Shown: piece by piece, positions 33,010 to 41,314 of the stretch
Layout of the letters: every line of letters begins with the position of its first letter
Numbering within the stretch: position 1 is the stretch's first letter
Assembly: GCF_038066715.1 (NCBI RefSeq)
Contig: NZ_JBBUKT010000004.1
Coordinates: forward strand, 186,001 to 250,000
DNA: 64,000 nucleotides
Direction: 5' to 3'
Origin: Luteolibacter sp. Y139
GTDB lineage: Bacteria; Verrucomicrobiota; Verrucomicrobiia; Verrucomicrobiales; Akkermansiaceae
Notes under the pieces: model-generated
The model's input: only the letters and a program-made list of their open reading frames with translations
What the model was told of the DNA's origin: nothing
Database searches by the model: none
Translations under genes and position numbers: made by a program

Positions 33010-33777
33010 GTGCTCTTCCCGATCAGCGATGACGACCGCCACCTGATGCATCCGGCCCGGGTGACCATCGGTCTGGTGGTGGTGAACGTGGTGCTGTTCC
33101 TGTGGCAACTGTTGAATCCTGAGTTCACCAACGGCTGGAGCGTCATTCCGTATGAGATCACCCATGGGGTGGATATTAACCAAACGATCGGGATTCAGAC
33201 TCCGCAGGGAATCCAAGGGCTGACGCTCACCGCAGGTCCCTCGCCAATCTACCTCACGATCTTCTCCGCCATGTTCATGCACGGCGGCTGGATGCACCTC
33301 GGCGGCAATCTGCTCTACCTGTGGATCTTCGGCGACAACGTGGAGCACCGCTTCGGCGCGCTGAAGTTCCTCGCCTTCTATCTGGTCAGCGGGATCGTCG
33401 CGACCTTCGCACAGATCGCGATGAATCCGGATAGCGTGATTCCAAATCTCGGGGCTTCCGGCGCGATCTCCGGGGTGCTCGGTGCCTACCTCGTGCTATT
33501 CCCGCGTAACCGGGTGAATGCGGTGTTCTTCTTCACGATCGTTTCGCTGCCTGCGGTCTTTGTGCTCGGGATGTGGGGGCTGATGCAATTCGTCCAAGGA
33601 GCTGGATCGTTTTCCACCATCGGTCATCAAGGTGGTGTCGCCTATGCGGCGCACATCGGCGGCTTCATTGCCGGGGTGGTGATGGGCGTGATTTCCCGGG
33701 TGACGATGAAGACCGAGCCGGAGTCGGTGTTCCGCCGGATCTACCAGGAAGATTCGAAGGTGCGGCGGTATTGGTGA
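33010..33777 (+). CDS. Rhomboid-family intramembrane serine protease
   Basis: 255 aa with about six transmembrane helices. Catalytic Ser in NLGASGAISGVLG (GxSG), catalytic His in VAYAAHIGGFIAG, and the oxyanion-side motif HGGWMHLGGNLLYLWIFGDN with WR-loop-like features. The GTG start at 33010 is taken because no nearby ATG leaves the first helix (VTIGLVVVNVVLFLWQLL) intact otherwise. Inner-membrane protease; substrates unknown. Downstream purU and this gene share direction but have a 59-nt gap. Confidence 0.93.
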   Translation: MLFPISDDDRHLMHPARVTIGLVVVNVVLFLWQLLNPEFTNGWSVIPYEITHGVDINQTIGIQTPQGIQGLTLTAGPSPIYLTIFSAMFMHGGWMHLGGNLLYLWIFGDNVEHRFGALKFLAFYLVSGIVATFAQIAMNPDSVIPNLGASGAISGVLGAYLVLFPRNRVNAVFFFTIVSLPAVFVLGMWGLMQFVQGAGSFSTIGHQGGVAYAAHIGGFIAGVVMGVISRVTMKTEPESVFRRIYQEDSKVRRYW

Positions 33778-33840
33778 AATTGGGGTGACCGGGCAGGTCG
33801 GGATGCTACCCATGGAGGAAGCCATCCTATCTCAATCGCC

Positions 33841-34308
33841 GTGAAACGCATTCTGCTCTCGCTCCTGAGTCTAGCCGCCTTGGTTCAAGCGGATGAGGAA
33901 AAGAGGGAAGTCCCTCTCAAAGAATACAATGACTCGAAGGTTTTGGTCGGAAAGCTGGCACTACCGTTTGGAACCATCGTGCGGGTGACTTGCCGGTCCT
34001 TTGAGCCGAGTGAGGAGGAGGCCAAGCTCAAGGGCGATCCTTGGGAGCGCCAGGTTGAGATCACCTCGATCCAAGGAAAGCCGATTGATCCCGCCATCCG
34101 GATTGAATGGGGAAGTCCCAAGGAACTTCCGAAGCCACCGGTGGGAGAAAGCATTGAAGTGTGGGCTTATGAAACCGGCTCCTTTCGCGGCTTGCCGGAC
34201 GACTTGGGGAAGTATTCGGACGGGCACCTTCCTCAAGGTCATGGCTTTTGTTTTGTGAACAGGCTGATCGCGATCCGGAAGGTCACTCCCGCGGACAAAG
34301 TGAAGTAG
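33841..34308 (+). CDS. Secreted hypothetical protein
   Basis: 155 aa from GTG 33841, with a signal peptide (MKRILLSLLSLAALVQA). The remainder (YNDSKVLVGKLALPFGTIVR, VEITSIQGKPIDPAIRIEWG, ETGSFRGLPDDLGKYSDGHL) is not a family I recognise; similar strings occur in uncharacterised verrucomicrobial proteins. GC content is visibly lower than that of neighbouring genes. It ends just before the convergent vsr gene. Confidence 0.72.
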   Translation: MKRILLSLLSLAALVQADEEKREVPLKEYNDSKVLVGKLALPFGTIVRVTCRSFEPSEEEAKLKGDPWERQVEITSIQGKPIDPAIRIEWGSPKELPKPPVGESIEVWAYETGSFRGLPDDLGKYSDGHLPQGHGFCFVNRLIAIRKVTPADKVK

Positions 34309-34312
34309 AGGG

Positions 34313-34777
34313 CTACTCCTCAGCTACCTTCAGCGAGGACATCCGTGGCTTGCCTTCAATCAGTACCGGCAGGCGTTCCTCCAGCCATGCCCGGGCGGCC
34401 TTGGTCTTCACAGCGCAGGCCCACAGGGTGAGGACATGCCAGCCGAGGGTGCGAAGTTCGGTTTCCACGCGGGCGTCGCGGGCCTTGTTCCCGGCGATCT
34501 TGGCGATCCACCAGTCGCGGCGGGTATTCGGCATCTTGAAGTCGGAGCAGTGCTCGTGGCCGTGCCAGAAGCAGCCGTGGACGAAGATGACCACGCGGTG
34601 CTTCGGCAGGACGAGGTCGGGCTTGCCGGGCAGACGCTTGTTGTTCGGCCCGGCGACGGTGAAGCGGTAGCCCAGCCGGTGAACCAGCGAGCGCACCAGC
34701 AGCTCCGGCTTGGTATTGCTGCCACGGATCCGCGACATCACTTCGGAGCGCTTTTCCGCGGACCAAATATCGGCCAT
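34313..34777 (-). CDS. vsr: Very short patch repair endonuclease
   Basis: 154 aa Vsr. Nicks T:G mismatches arising from deamination of 5-methylcytosine. Family motifs are SAEKRSEVMSRIRGSNTKPE, LVHRLGYRFTVAG, LPGKPDLVLPKHRVVIFVHG (catalytic Asp), CFWHGHEHCSDFKMP (zinc/catalytic His and Cys) and RDWWIAKIAGNKARDAR. Normally linked to a dcm-type cytosine methyltransferase; none is near, so this is an orphan here. It is monocistronic and may target a methylase encoded elsewhere. Confidence 0.94.
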   Translation of the reverse strand: MADIWSAEKRSEVMSRIRGSNTKPELLVRSLVHRLGYRFTVAGPNNKRLPGKPDLVLPKHRVVIFVHGCFWHGHEHCSDFKMPNTRRDWWIAKIAGNKARDARVETELRTLGWHVLTLWACAVKTKAARAWLEERLPVLIEGKPRMSSLKVAEE

Positions 34778-34888
34778 GCGGGCAATAGGGTGGAGACTCG
34801 CGCCTAGCGCAAGCGGATAGACGGGAATCGACGAGTGGCTTCGTTTCTCTCAAGATCACTCCACCGCCAACCCAACCCAAGTCGCGCC

Positions 34889-35539
34889 ATGCACCTTCCC
34901 AATCGCCGCCGTCTCTTGAAGAACTTCACCCTCGGTGCCGCGGGCCTGTGGGTGCCCGGAGCGCTCGCCGAAGCGTTGACGCTGACGCCGAAGCAGACCG
35001 AGGGGCCGTTTTACCCGGTCAATTTGCCGCTGGATACGGACAATGACCTGATCATCCTGAATGACGGGCTGACCCCTGCGCTCGGGAACATCACCCACCT
35101 CACCGGCCGGGTGACCGATGCCAAGGGCGAGCCGATCCGCAACGCACTGGTCGAGATCTGGCAGTGCGACCAGAATGGCGTCTATCTGCACAAGGGCAGC
35201 GATGGCGGGGACAAGCGCGACAAGAACTTCCAAGGCTTCGGTCGCTTCCTGACCGGCTCCACCGGCGAATACTACTTCCGCACGATCAAGCCGGTGGCCT
35301 ATCCCGGCCGCACCCCGCACATCCACTTCGCGATCAAGATGAAGGGCCGCGATAAGTGGACCACGCAGTGCTACATCAAGGGCGAGAAGCAGAACGACGG
35401 CGACATGGTGCTGCAGGGGATCAAGGACGAGACGCAGCGTGCCTCGGTGATCGTGGATTTCCTGGCGCTGCCCGATGTGAAGACCGGTGAGCTGGCGGCG
35501 AAGTTTGACATCGTGATGGGCTACACCCCGGCGGCGTGA
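34889..35539 (+). CDS. Intradiol ring-cleavage dioxygenase-like protein, Tat-exported
   Basis: 216 aa from ATG 34889. A twin-arginine type signal (NRRRLLKNFTLGAAGLW) predicts export. The catalytic domain follows the protocatechuate/catechol intradiol fold: TEGPFYPVN, LTGRVTDAKGEPIRNALVEI, WQCDQNGVYLHKG, GEYYFRTIKPVAYPGRTPHI and HF. The iron ligands Tyr (AYPGR), His and His (HIH) are present, as is the first Tyr in GEYYFR. It is shorter than true PcaG/H; many secreted members lack a known substrate. No aromatic-degradation genes are adjacent, so the physiological role is open. Confidence 0.87.
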   Translation: MHLPNRRRLLKNFTLGAAGLWVPGALAEALTLTPKQTEGPFYPVNLPLDTDNDLIILNDGLTPALGNITHLTGRVTDAKGEPIRNALVEIWQCDQNGVYLHKGSDGGDKRDKNFQGFGRFLTGSTGEYYFRTIKPVAYPGRTPHIHFAIKMKGRDKWTTQCYIKGEKQNDGDMVLQGIKDETQRASVIVDFLALPDVKTGELAAKFDIVMGYTPAA

Positions 35540-35547
35540 AATCTGAA

Positions 35548-35577
35548 CGTAGGCGCGTTCTCACGAACGCGCCTACG
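35548..35577. repeat. Perfect 13-bp palindrome between convergent genes (REP-like or bidirectional terminator)
   Basis: CGTAGGCGCGTTC, a TCAC loop, then GAACGCGCCTACG, a perfect stem. It lies between the convergent dioxygenase and qmcA genes. No T tract is present on either side, so it fits a dispersed palindromic element or a stalling hairpin rather than a textbook terminator. Confidence 0.6.
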
Positions 35578-35600
35578 GATAGAGATAGAAGGATAACCGC

Positions 35601-36596
35601 TTACCGCAGCGGCGGTGGACCTGAGTCACCTGCAGTGCCACGCCCGGTATCAAGAATCTTCGCCAGCGCTGCGACGGTGCCACCGATGTCGCTGAGATTC
35701 TGTGGCAGGATCATGGTGTTGGTTGTCTTCGCGAGGTTGCCGAACTGGATCACGTACTGTTCCGCGATCCGCAGGTTCACGGCGTCCTTGCCGCCGGGTT
35801 GCTGGATGGCTTGGGAGATCCGGACGATTCCTTCAGCAGTGGCGTTGGCGAGCAGCTCGATCTCGCGGGCCTTACCTTCGGCCTCGTTGATTTGGCTAAG
35901 CTTCTTCGCTTCGGACTGCTTGATGACCTCCTGCTTGAAGCCTTCGGCCACGTTGATCTGGGACTCGCGCTGGCCTTCCGAGAGCGCGATCTGGGCGCGG
36001 CGCTCGCGTTCGGCACGCATCTGCTTTTCCAGCGCGTCCTGCACGGACTGCGGCGGCTTGATGTTCGCGATCTCGTAGCGGGTGATCTTGAGTCCCCATG
36101 GCTCGGACGCCTTGTCGAGTGCCTCGATCACCGCGGCATTGATCGTGTCCCGCTCCTCGAAGGTCTTGTCGAGTTCCAGCTTGCCGATCTCCGAACGCAG
36201 CGTTGTCTGCGCGAGCTGGCTGGCAGCGTAGTAGTAGTTCTCGATGCCGTAGGACGCGAGCTTGGGATCGAGCACCTGCATGTAGAGCAGGCCATCGATC
36301 TCGATGGCGATGTTGTCCTTGGTGATACAAAACTGCGGCGGCACATCCATGGCCACTTCCTTCAGCGAGTGCTTGTAGGCGACGCGGTCAAGGATCGGCA
36401 CCGTGATGTGAAAGCCGGCCTCGAGCGTCTTGTGATACTTGCCGAGACGCTCGACCACAAACGCCTGCCGCTGTGGGACGACGCGCGCGGTTTTCAACAA
36501 CGCGACCACGATCAGGACGACCAGGCCGACGATGAAAATCATGCCGAAGTTGCTGCCGTCTGCGGCGAGCACATTGAATGCGAGCGGTGTATTCAT
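35601..36596 (-). CDS. qmcA: SPFH/band 7 membrane protein (stomatin, QmcA-like)
   Basis: 331 aa. One N-terminal transmembrane helix (NFGMIFIVGLVVLIVVALL), then the band 7 domain (VVPQRQAFVVERLGKYHKTL, AGFHITVPILDRVAYKHSLK, QFCITKDNIAIEIDGLLYMQ, YYAASQLAQTTLRSEIGKLE, INAAVIEALDKASEPWGLKI) and a long coiled-coil (QMRAERERRAQIALSEGQRE). The C-terminal AEQYVIQFGNLAKTTNTMIL is typical of the QmcA branch. It is 27 nt downstream of the NfeD-like gene; the two families are almost always paired. Likely membrane-microdomain scaffold that may bind FtsH, by analogy. Confidence 0.94.
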   Translation of the reverse strand: MNTPLAFNVLAADGSNFGMIFIVGLVVLIVVALLKTARVVPQRQAFVVERLGKYHKTLEAGFHITVPILDRVAYKHSLKEVAMDVPPQFCITKDNIAIEIDGLLYMQVLDPKLASYGIENYYYAASQLAQTTLRSEIGKLELDKTFEERDTINAAVIEALDKASEPWGLKITRYEIANIKPPQSVQDALEKQMRAERERRAQIALSEGQRESQINVAEGFKQEVIKQSEAKKLSQINEAEGKAREIELLANATAEGIVRISQAIQQPGGKDAVNLRIAEQYVIQFGNLAKTTNTMILPQNLSDIGGTVAALAKILDTGRGTAGDSGPPPLR

Positions 36597-36623
36597 GGTT
36601 GGGTGGGGAAAGTCAGAGTGGCG

Positions 36624-37070
36624 TTAGTGCCGGGGGCGGACGTGAAAGGTGAGACCTTCGCGGCGCTCGATGATGACGGTTTCGCCGGCGGCGACCGGGG
36701 CCTCGCAGCGCGCTTTCCAGTTCGCGCCCTTGATTTCGACAAGGCCGTCTTGGCCGCGGCCGGGCAGGGCGTTGATCACGCGGGCCTCGCGGCCGGTGAA
36801 ATCGTCATCGACCGAACCTCCGGAGTTCGCCGAGTGACCGACGAACCACTTCTTCACGTAGCGGCGCAGGCCGAAGAGCAGGACCACCGAGCTGACGGCG
36901 AACGTCGCGGCCTGCGAACCGAGGCCGGTCGTCAATCCGAACCGCGTCGTGACCGAAGTGATGATCGCGCCGATGCCGAAGAACACGATGATCACGCCCG
37001 GCGCGAAAAATTCCGCGAGGATCAAAACGACACCGGCGACTAGCCAGAGGATTTCCGAGTCAGGGGGCAT
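36624..37070 (-). CDS. NfeD-like membrane protein
   Basis: 148 aa: two or three N-terminal transmembrane helices (WLVAGVVLILAEFFAPGVII, FFGIGAIITSVTT, TFAVSSVVLLFGL) and a C-terminal OB-fold (GREARVINALPGRGQDGLVE, GANWKARCEAPVAAGETVII) as in NfeD1b/YbbK partners. Short form without the ClpP-like protease domain. Forms an operon with the downstream qmcA-like gene. The start ATG 37070 keeps the full first helix. Confidence 0.92.
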   Translation of the reverse strand: MPPDSEILWLVAGVVLILAEFFAPGVIIVFFGIGAIITSVTTRFGLTTGLGSQAATFAVSSVVLLFGLRRYVKKWFVGHSANSGGSVDDDFTGREARVINALPGRGQDGLVEIKGANWKARCEAPVAAGETVIIERREGLTFHVRPRH

Positions 37071-37218
37071 GCGTGTATGGCAGGGTTTCGAGAGTTTTCT
37101 AACACGGGCGGACGCCCCGCCGAATTATAATCTCGTCCGAAAGCTATAGGCTTAGGCCCGAAAACATGGCGCAGAATGGCTTCTTGGCGAGACCGGGTTC
37201 TTCTCCCACGCTCCGCCC

Positions 37219-38778
37219 GTGACCACTTGGCAAACCGCCTGTTCCATCATCGAAAGCTGCCTCGCGCGCGGCGTCCGCGAATTCGTCGTCTGCGCCGGAG
37301 CGCGAAATGCCTCGCTGGTGGAAGTCCTGGCCCGGGCTGAGGCCGCGGGCTTGGCGCGAGTTTGGCGGCATTTTGAGGAGAGGAGTGCCGGCTTTTTCGC
37401 GCTGGGCCGCACCATGGCGACCGGCGAGGCGTGCGCGGTGGTCACCACCAGCGGCACGGCGGTGGCGGAATTGCTGCCCGCGGTGATTGAGGCTTTTTAT
37501 CAAGGGCGGCCATTGCTCGCGCTGACGGCGGATCGGCCGGAGCGCTTTAGGGGCACCGGGGCACCGCAGGCGATTTCCCAGCCGGGGATCTTTGGAGAGC
37601 ACGCTGGCAGCGGCGATGTCGCGGAGTGGAATCATCGTGGGCCTTGGCATTGGAACGTGGAGCTGGAGGAAGACTTCCAGCCCGGCGAATGGACCCCGGC
37701 TGAAGTGCCTGAGAATTTCCGGGCACCCTTGCCGAATTACTCGGTGGCGGTGTTGGCTCGCTGGCTCAGGGAGGATCTGTATCGCGGGCTTGTCGTGATG
37801 ATCGGCGATCTGGAGCCGGAGGATCATGAAACGGTCTTTCACTTCTGCCTCGATCTCGGTGTGCCGGTGGCAGCGGAGGCGACGAGTGGCATGCGCGAGG
37901 CGCTGGGTGCGCTCGTCTTGCCGGACTCTGACCGTATGTTGAAAGAGCATCCACCGGGGAAAGTCCTGCGTCTCGGCGGCGTGCCGAGCGGTCGCTTCTG
38001 GCGCGATTTGGAAGACCTGCCGGAGACCGAAGTGTGGAATATCACTCGGACCGGCTTTCCCGGCTTGGCACGAAATTGCGATACGATCACTTCACCCGTG
38101 GGGCGTGTGATCAAGGGGCTAGGCGATGTGGAGAATGCCGGCGATGCGCTCGACTACTTCCGTCGTACTTCGCGTCGTGCCGACGAGATCGATAATTTCC
38201 TGGAAGCCTATCCCGAGAGCGAGCCGGGCTTGTTGCGCGTGCTTTCATCATATGCCTCGACGGGTTCGTCGCTGTATCTCGGCAATAGCCTGCCGATCCG
38301 CGAGTGGAACCTCTTCGCCCAACGCGACAAGCCGGTGACGGACGTTCGCGCGAATCGCGGGGCGAATGGCATCGATGGCCAGCTTTCGACGTGGCTTGGC
38401 TGGACCGCCGATGTGGAGGACTCGTGGTGCCTCGTCGGTGATCTCACTGCTCTCTACGATCTCGCCGCTCCGGCATGGCTCGGGCAGATCGAAACGAAGG
38501 GCCGCGTCTTCGTGGTGGTGAACAATGGCGGTGGTCAGATCTTTTCCCGCCTGCCGCGTCTGGAAGCGATGAGCGAGCGGGCGAAGGACCTGATGCTGAA
38601 TCCACACGATGTCCGCCTCGACGGGTGGGCGGCGATGTGGGGGATGCGCTATTTGAAAATCACGAACGAGGATGGCTTCGATGAACTGGAGCCGGGCGAG
38701 GTGCCGCTTCTCGTGGAGGTGATCCCGGATGCCGAGGAGACGAAAGCGTTTTGGAAGGCTTGGGATGCCTTGAAGTGA
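37219..38778 (+). CDS. menD: SEPHCHC synthase (MenD), menaquinone biosynthesis
   Basis: 519 aa TPP enzyme joining isochorismate and 2-oxoglutarate in menaquinone synthesis. GTG start at 37219. Signature strings are GVREFVVCAGARNASLVEVL, VWRHFEERSAGFFALG (catalytic Glu), TTSGTAVAELLPAVIEAFYQ, RPLLALTADRPERFRGTGAP, QAISQPGIFG, NSLPIREWN, RANRGANGIDGQLSTWLG, DLTALYDL and VVNNGGGQIFSRLP (TPP/Mg site). Other men genes are not in the window. It converges on the GreA/B-like gene, with only 2 nt between stop codons. Confidence 0.95.
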   Translation: MTTWQTACSIIESCLARGVREFVVCAGARNASLVEVLARAEAAGLARVWRHFEERSAGFFALGRTMATGEACAVVTTSGTAVAELLPAVIEAFYQGRPLLALTADRPERFRGTGAPQAISQPGIFGEHAGSGDVAEWNHRGPWHWNVELEEDFQPGEWTPAEVPENFRAPLPNYSVAVLARWLREDLYRGLVVMIGDLEPEDHETVFHFCLDLGVPVAAEATSGMREALGALVLPDSDRMLKEHPPGKVLRLGGVPSGRFWRDLEDLPETEVWNITRTGFPGLARNCDTITSPVGRVIKGLGDVENAGDALDYFRRTSRRADEIDNFLEAYPESEPGLLRVLSSYASTGSSLYLGNSLPIREWNLFAQRDKPVTDVRANRGANGIDGQLSTWLGWTADVEDSWCLVGDLTALYDLAAPAWLGQIETKGRVFVVVNNGGGQIFSRLPRLEAMSERAKDLMLNPHDVRLDGWAAMWGMRYLKITNEDGFDELEPGEVPLLVEVIPDAEETKAFWKAWDALK

Positions 38779-38780
38779 GG

Positions 38781-39239
38781 CTACATCACCTCGCTCACGA
38801 AGAGCGATGGTTCGTCGAGCGAGTCGCCCATGCGCAGGCCGAGCAGCCGCTGATAGAGGGCACTGGCTGGAGTGAGCAGCGTGATTTCGCGGCCTTCCCA
38901 TTCGAGCGAGACCCCACCCGCGGCGGGGACGAGTAGGAACCACTGGTTCTCGCCATCCAAATCGACTTCGACCAGGGCACCGGCATCAATGGCATCATCG
39001 GTGCCGAATTCCGGCAGCCGCAGCGAGTCGAAGGAGGCCACGTCGCGCGCGAGATCTTCGACCTGCTTGGCCTGACCGGCAGCGAGGTAGGAGGCTTCCA
39101 AACTACGGGTGTCGTACTTGCTCTCCGCCTTGCTGCCGGGATCGGTCGCCGCGGCATGGCTGTCGCGGGCCGCTTGGCTCAAGCGGTCGAATTGGGCGCG
39201 GAGTTCGGCGCGGACGGCGTCGAGGAGTTGCTCTTTCAT
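38781..39239 (-). CDS. GreA/GreB-like protein
   Basis: 152 aa from ATG 39239 (MKEQLLDAVRAELRAQ). Two-helix coiled-coil N-terminus (LSQAARDSHAAATDPGSKAE, SKYDTRSLEASYLAAGQAKQ) of the kind found in GreA/B-domain proteins of Gammaproteobacteria and PVC bacteria, then a C-terminal FKBP-like beta domain (ALVEVDLDGENQWFLLVPAA, SALYQRLLGLRMGDSL) matching the GreA/B C-terminal core. The N-terminal hairpin lacks the classic DxxEN acidic tip, so transcript-cleavage activity is uncertain; it may bind RNA polymerase differently. Divergent from the ArsC/Spx-like gene. Confidence 0.75.
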   Translation of the reverse strand: MKEQLLDAVRAELRAQFDRLSQAARDSHAAATDPGSKAESKYDTRSLEASYLAAGQAKQVEDLARDVASFDSLRLPEFGTDDAIDAGALVEVDLDGENQWFLLVPAAGGVSLEWEGREITLLTPASALYQRLLGLRMGDSLDEPSLFVSEVM

Positions 39240-39291
39240 CGGGCGGGCGTGCAGCCTTGCGCGTCGGGGCGACCGAGGCAAGATCGGGAGC

Positions 39292-39645
39292 ATGTTGACC
39301 GTGTATGCCTACCAGGGCTGCGATACCTGCCGGAAGGCGCTGAAGTGGCTGAAGGCGCAGGGAATTTCCCACGAGGTGAAGGCGATCCGCGAGACGCCGC
39401 CGTCTCCCGCCGAGTTGAAGACCGCCGTGAAGGCACTGGGCGGCGAGCTGCGGCCGCTGTTCAATACGGCAGGTGGCGACTACCGCGAGCTGAACCTGAA
39501 GGACAAGCTGCCCTCCATGAGCGAGGCGGAGGCGGTCGCGCTGCTGTCCAAGAATGGCAATCTTGTGAAACGCCCGTTCGTGCTCGGTGACGGCGTCGTG
39601 CTGATCGGTTTCAAGGAGGACGAATGGCGGCAGACGCTGGCTTGA
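39292..39645 (+). CDS. ArsC/Spx family protein
   Basis: 117 aa from ATG 39292. The thioredoxin-like ArsC/Spx fold is shown by TVYAYQGCDTCRKALKWLKA (with CxxC at residues about 10-13), VKAIRETPPSPAELKTAVKA, LFNTAGGDYRELNLKDKLPS and KNGNLVKRPFVLGDGVVLIG, the last matching the 'dprLiKRPiv...vlvGf' signature. Closest to the YffB/ArsC-like subgroup. Either a redox enzyme or an Spx-like RNA polymerase regulator; arsenate reduction is not supported by neighbours. Divergent from the GreA/B-like gene with 52 nt between starts. Confidence 0.88.
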   Translation: MLTVYAYQGCDTCRKALKWLKAQGISHEVKAIRETPPSPAELKTAVKALGGELRPLFNTAGGDYRELNLKDKLPSMSEAEAVALLSKNGNLVKRPFVLGDGVVLIGFKEDEWRQTLA

Positions 39646-39677
39646 CCCTTTCGCTGCACTGGCGTTAGGGTCTAAGG

Positions 39678-40121
39678 ATGGAAAACCCTCTGTCAGACGT
39701 GCTGCGGCACAAGGGGAGCCATGTCAGCCGGGTGGCTCCCGAATCCACCGTCCAGGACGCGGTGCGGCAAATGAACCGCGAGCGGGTTGGCGCCTTGCTC
39801 GTGATGTGCGGCGATACGATCGTCGGGATCTTCACGGAGCGCGATCTGCTTCGCCGCGTGGTCGCCGAAGATCGCAGTCCCGCCGCCACGCAGGTGGGCG
39901 ATGTGATGACGACCGAAGTCGTCGTGGTGAAGCCTACCCGAACCGTGGGAGAAGCGATGCAAGTCGTGACCGAAAAGCGGGTTCGCCACCTGCCCGTGGT
40001 GGAGGACGGCTGCTTGCTCGGCATCATTTCCAGCGGTGACCTGACGCGCTGGACCGTGGCCGAGAAGGAGGGCCTGATTCACTCGCTGATGGACTACATC
40101 CAAGGGACGTATCCCGCGTGA
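39678..40121 (+). CDS. CBS-domain pair protein
   Basis: 147 aa made of two CBS motifs only: VAPESTVQDAVRQMNRERVG, VGIFTERDLLRRVV, VGDVMTTEVVVVKPTRTVGE, AMQVVTEKRVRHLPVVEDGC and LGIISSGDLTRW. Such proteins dimerise and bind adenosyl ligands. The C-terminal SLMDYIQGTYPA tail is seen in the stand-alone family as I recall it. It follows the ArsC/Spx-like gene after 32 nt, so co-transcription is possible. Function is sensory by analogy; target unknown. Confidence 0.92.
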   Translation: MENPLSDVLRHKGSHVSRVAPESTVQDAVRQMNRERVGALLVMCGDTIVGIFTERDLLRRVVAEDRSPAATQVGDVMTTEVVVVKPTRTVGEAMQVVTEKRVRHLPVVEDGCLLGIISSGDLTRWTVAEKEGLIHSLMDYIQGTYPA

Positions 40122-40131
40122 AGGGAATGAC

Positions 40132-41181
40132 TCAGGGATCGACCCTGGCGTCCTTCTTATCGCTCAGTGGATTTCCCCGGACTGTGCGGTCATCGGGAAA
40201 GGCCACGCGATCAGGGCCAGCGGTGAAGTAATCGCTGCTGACCCATTGGGCGCCGCTGGCGAAGGCCTTGTCGCGCATCTTGTCGTCCGGCTTGTTCACG
40301 TTGGAGCGGGTGCGAACGAGGAAGCCGGCTTTGACGAGGCGCTGGATGTCATCGAACTCGCGGACCGGATCGTTGCACTTGAACCATGCCGCGCATGGGT
40401 CCTCCGGCTTCGGCGCGCTGACGAACATCACGCGGCCTTCGAGGGAAGGATTGCCTTCCAAGTAGCGGCTGCGGATGGCGTCGGTGTTATCGAGGCAGAA
40501 GAGGAACTTGCCGCGCAGGGTGTCCACGTCGGGCCAGCCTTTTTGGACCACGGCCTCACGCAGGGTAGGGGAGTTGCCGCGCACGTCATCCGGCCGCAGG
40601 ATCCGGTTGGCGGGGATCACGGAGAGGATCTCCTTTTCCAAGGCGAGCAAGCGGTCGCGAGTGAAGGTCTCCGGCTTGGTCGGCAGCGGCGGTTCGGGCT
40701 GGTCCTTGCACTCCATCAGGATCATCACCGGGAGGTGGCGCGGATGCTTGTCGGACCATGCGAGCATTTCCGTGAGGCCGCCGGTGAGGAGCGGGCTATT
40801 GCTCCAGCAGTCGACGTCCTGCACGTGCAGGACCTTGATGCCGGGCTTCTTGAGGAGGCCGTCGGGATCGTGAGGGGGAAGCTTGGTGCCCTTCAGACCG
40901 GCGAGCTTCAGGCCGAGGGGATTCGCGAAGAGGCCGCCCTTTTCGTCCGAGAAGATATCGAGCTCGAATTGCCGGACGCCGAGGTCGAGTTGGGCGGAAA
41001 GTGCCGGGTGGGAATAGTTCCACTCGTTGGCGTCCTTGTTGAAGGCCTTCAGGGTGTCGAGGAGCTCCTTGGGCGGCGCGAGGTGATAGGAATTGTGGCT
41101 GCCGAGGGCTTGGATCTCGTTCAGCCGGGGGCCGGCGATGGCCAGGGTCGGGAGGAGGCAAGTCAGCAGGGCAACGCGCAT
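40132..41181 (-). CDS. Secreted phosphatidylinositol-specific phospholipase C-like protein
   Basis: 349 aa from ATG 41181, giving a signal peptide (MRVALLTCLLPTLAIAG). The PI-PLC-type TIM barrel shows IQALGSHNSYHLAPPKELLD (first catalytic His), LDLGVRQFELDIFSDEKGGL, KVLHVQDVDCWSN, LPVMILMECKDQPEP, and late NKPDDKMRDKAFASGAQWVS with SDYFTAGP. This matches the bacterial Ca2+-dependent PI-PLC family. In soil bacteria such enzymes hydrolyse phosphoinositides or GPI anchors; the substrate here is unverified. Divergent from the big haem protein gene. Confidence 0.86.
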   Translation of the reverse strand: MRVALLTCLLPTLAIAGPRLNEIQALGSHNSYHLAPPKELLDTLKAFNKDANEWNYSHPALSAQLDLGVRQFELDIFSDEKGGLFANPLGLKLAGLKGTKLPPHDPDGLLKKPGIKVLHVQDVDCWSNSPLLTGGLTEMLAWSDKHPRHLPVMILMECKDQPEPPLPTKPETFTRDRLLALEKEILSVIPANRILRPDDVRGNSPTLREAVVQKGWPDVDTLRGKFLFCLDNTDAIRSRYLEGNPSLEGRVMFVSAPKPEDPCAAWFKCNDPVREFDDIQRLVKAGFLVRTRSNVNKPDDKMRDKAFASGAQWVSSDYFTAGPDRVAFPDDRTVRGNPLSDKKDARVDP

Positions 41182-41314
41182 GAGCCTTCGGTTAGCGGGG
41201 ACGGTGATGAGTCGCGAGGCGAAAGCAGTGACGGATTTGCGGGGAGGTAAAATTTTGCATGCAAAAGATGGGCGATGGCTTGCCGTATTGGGGCGCTTGG
41301 TCATGCTGATTCCC

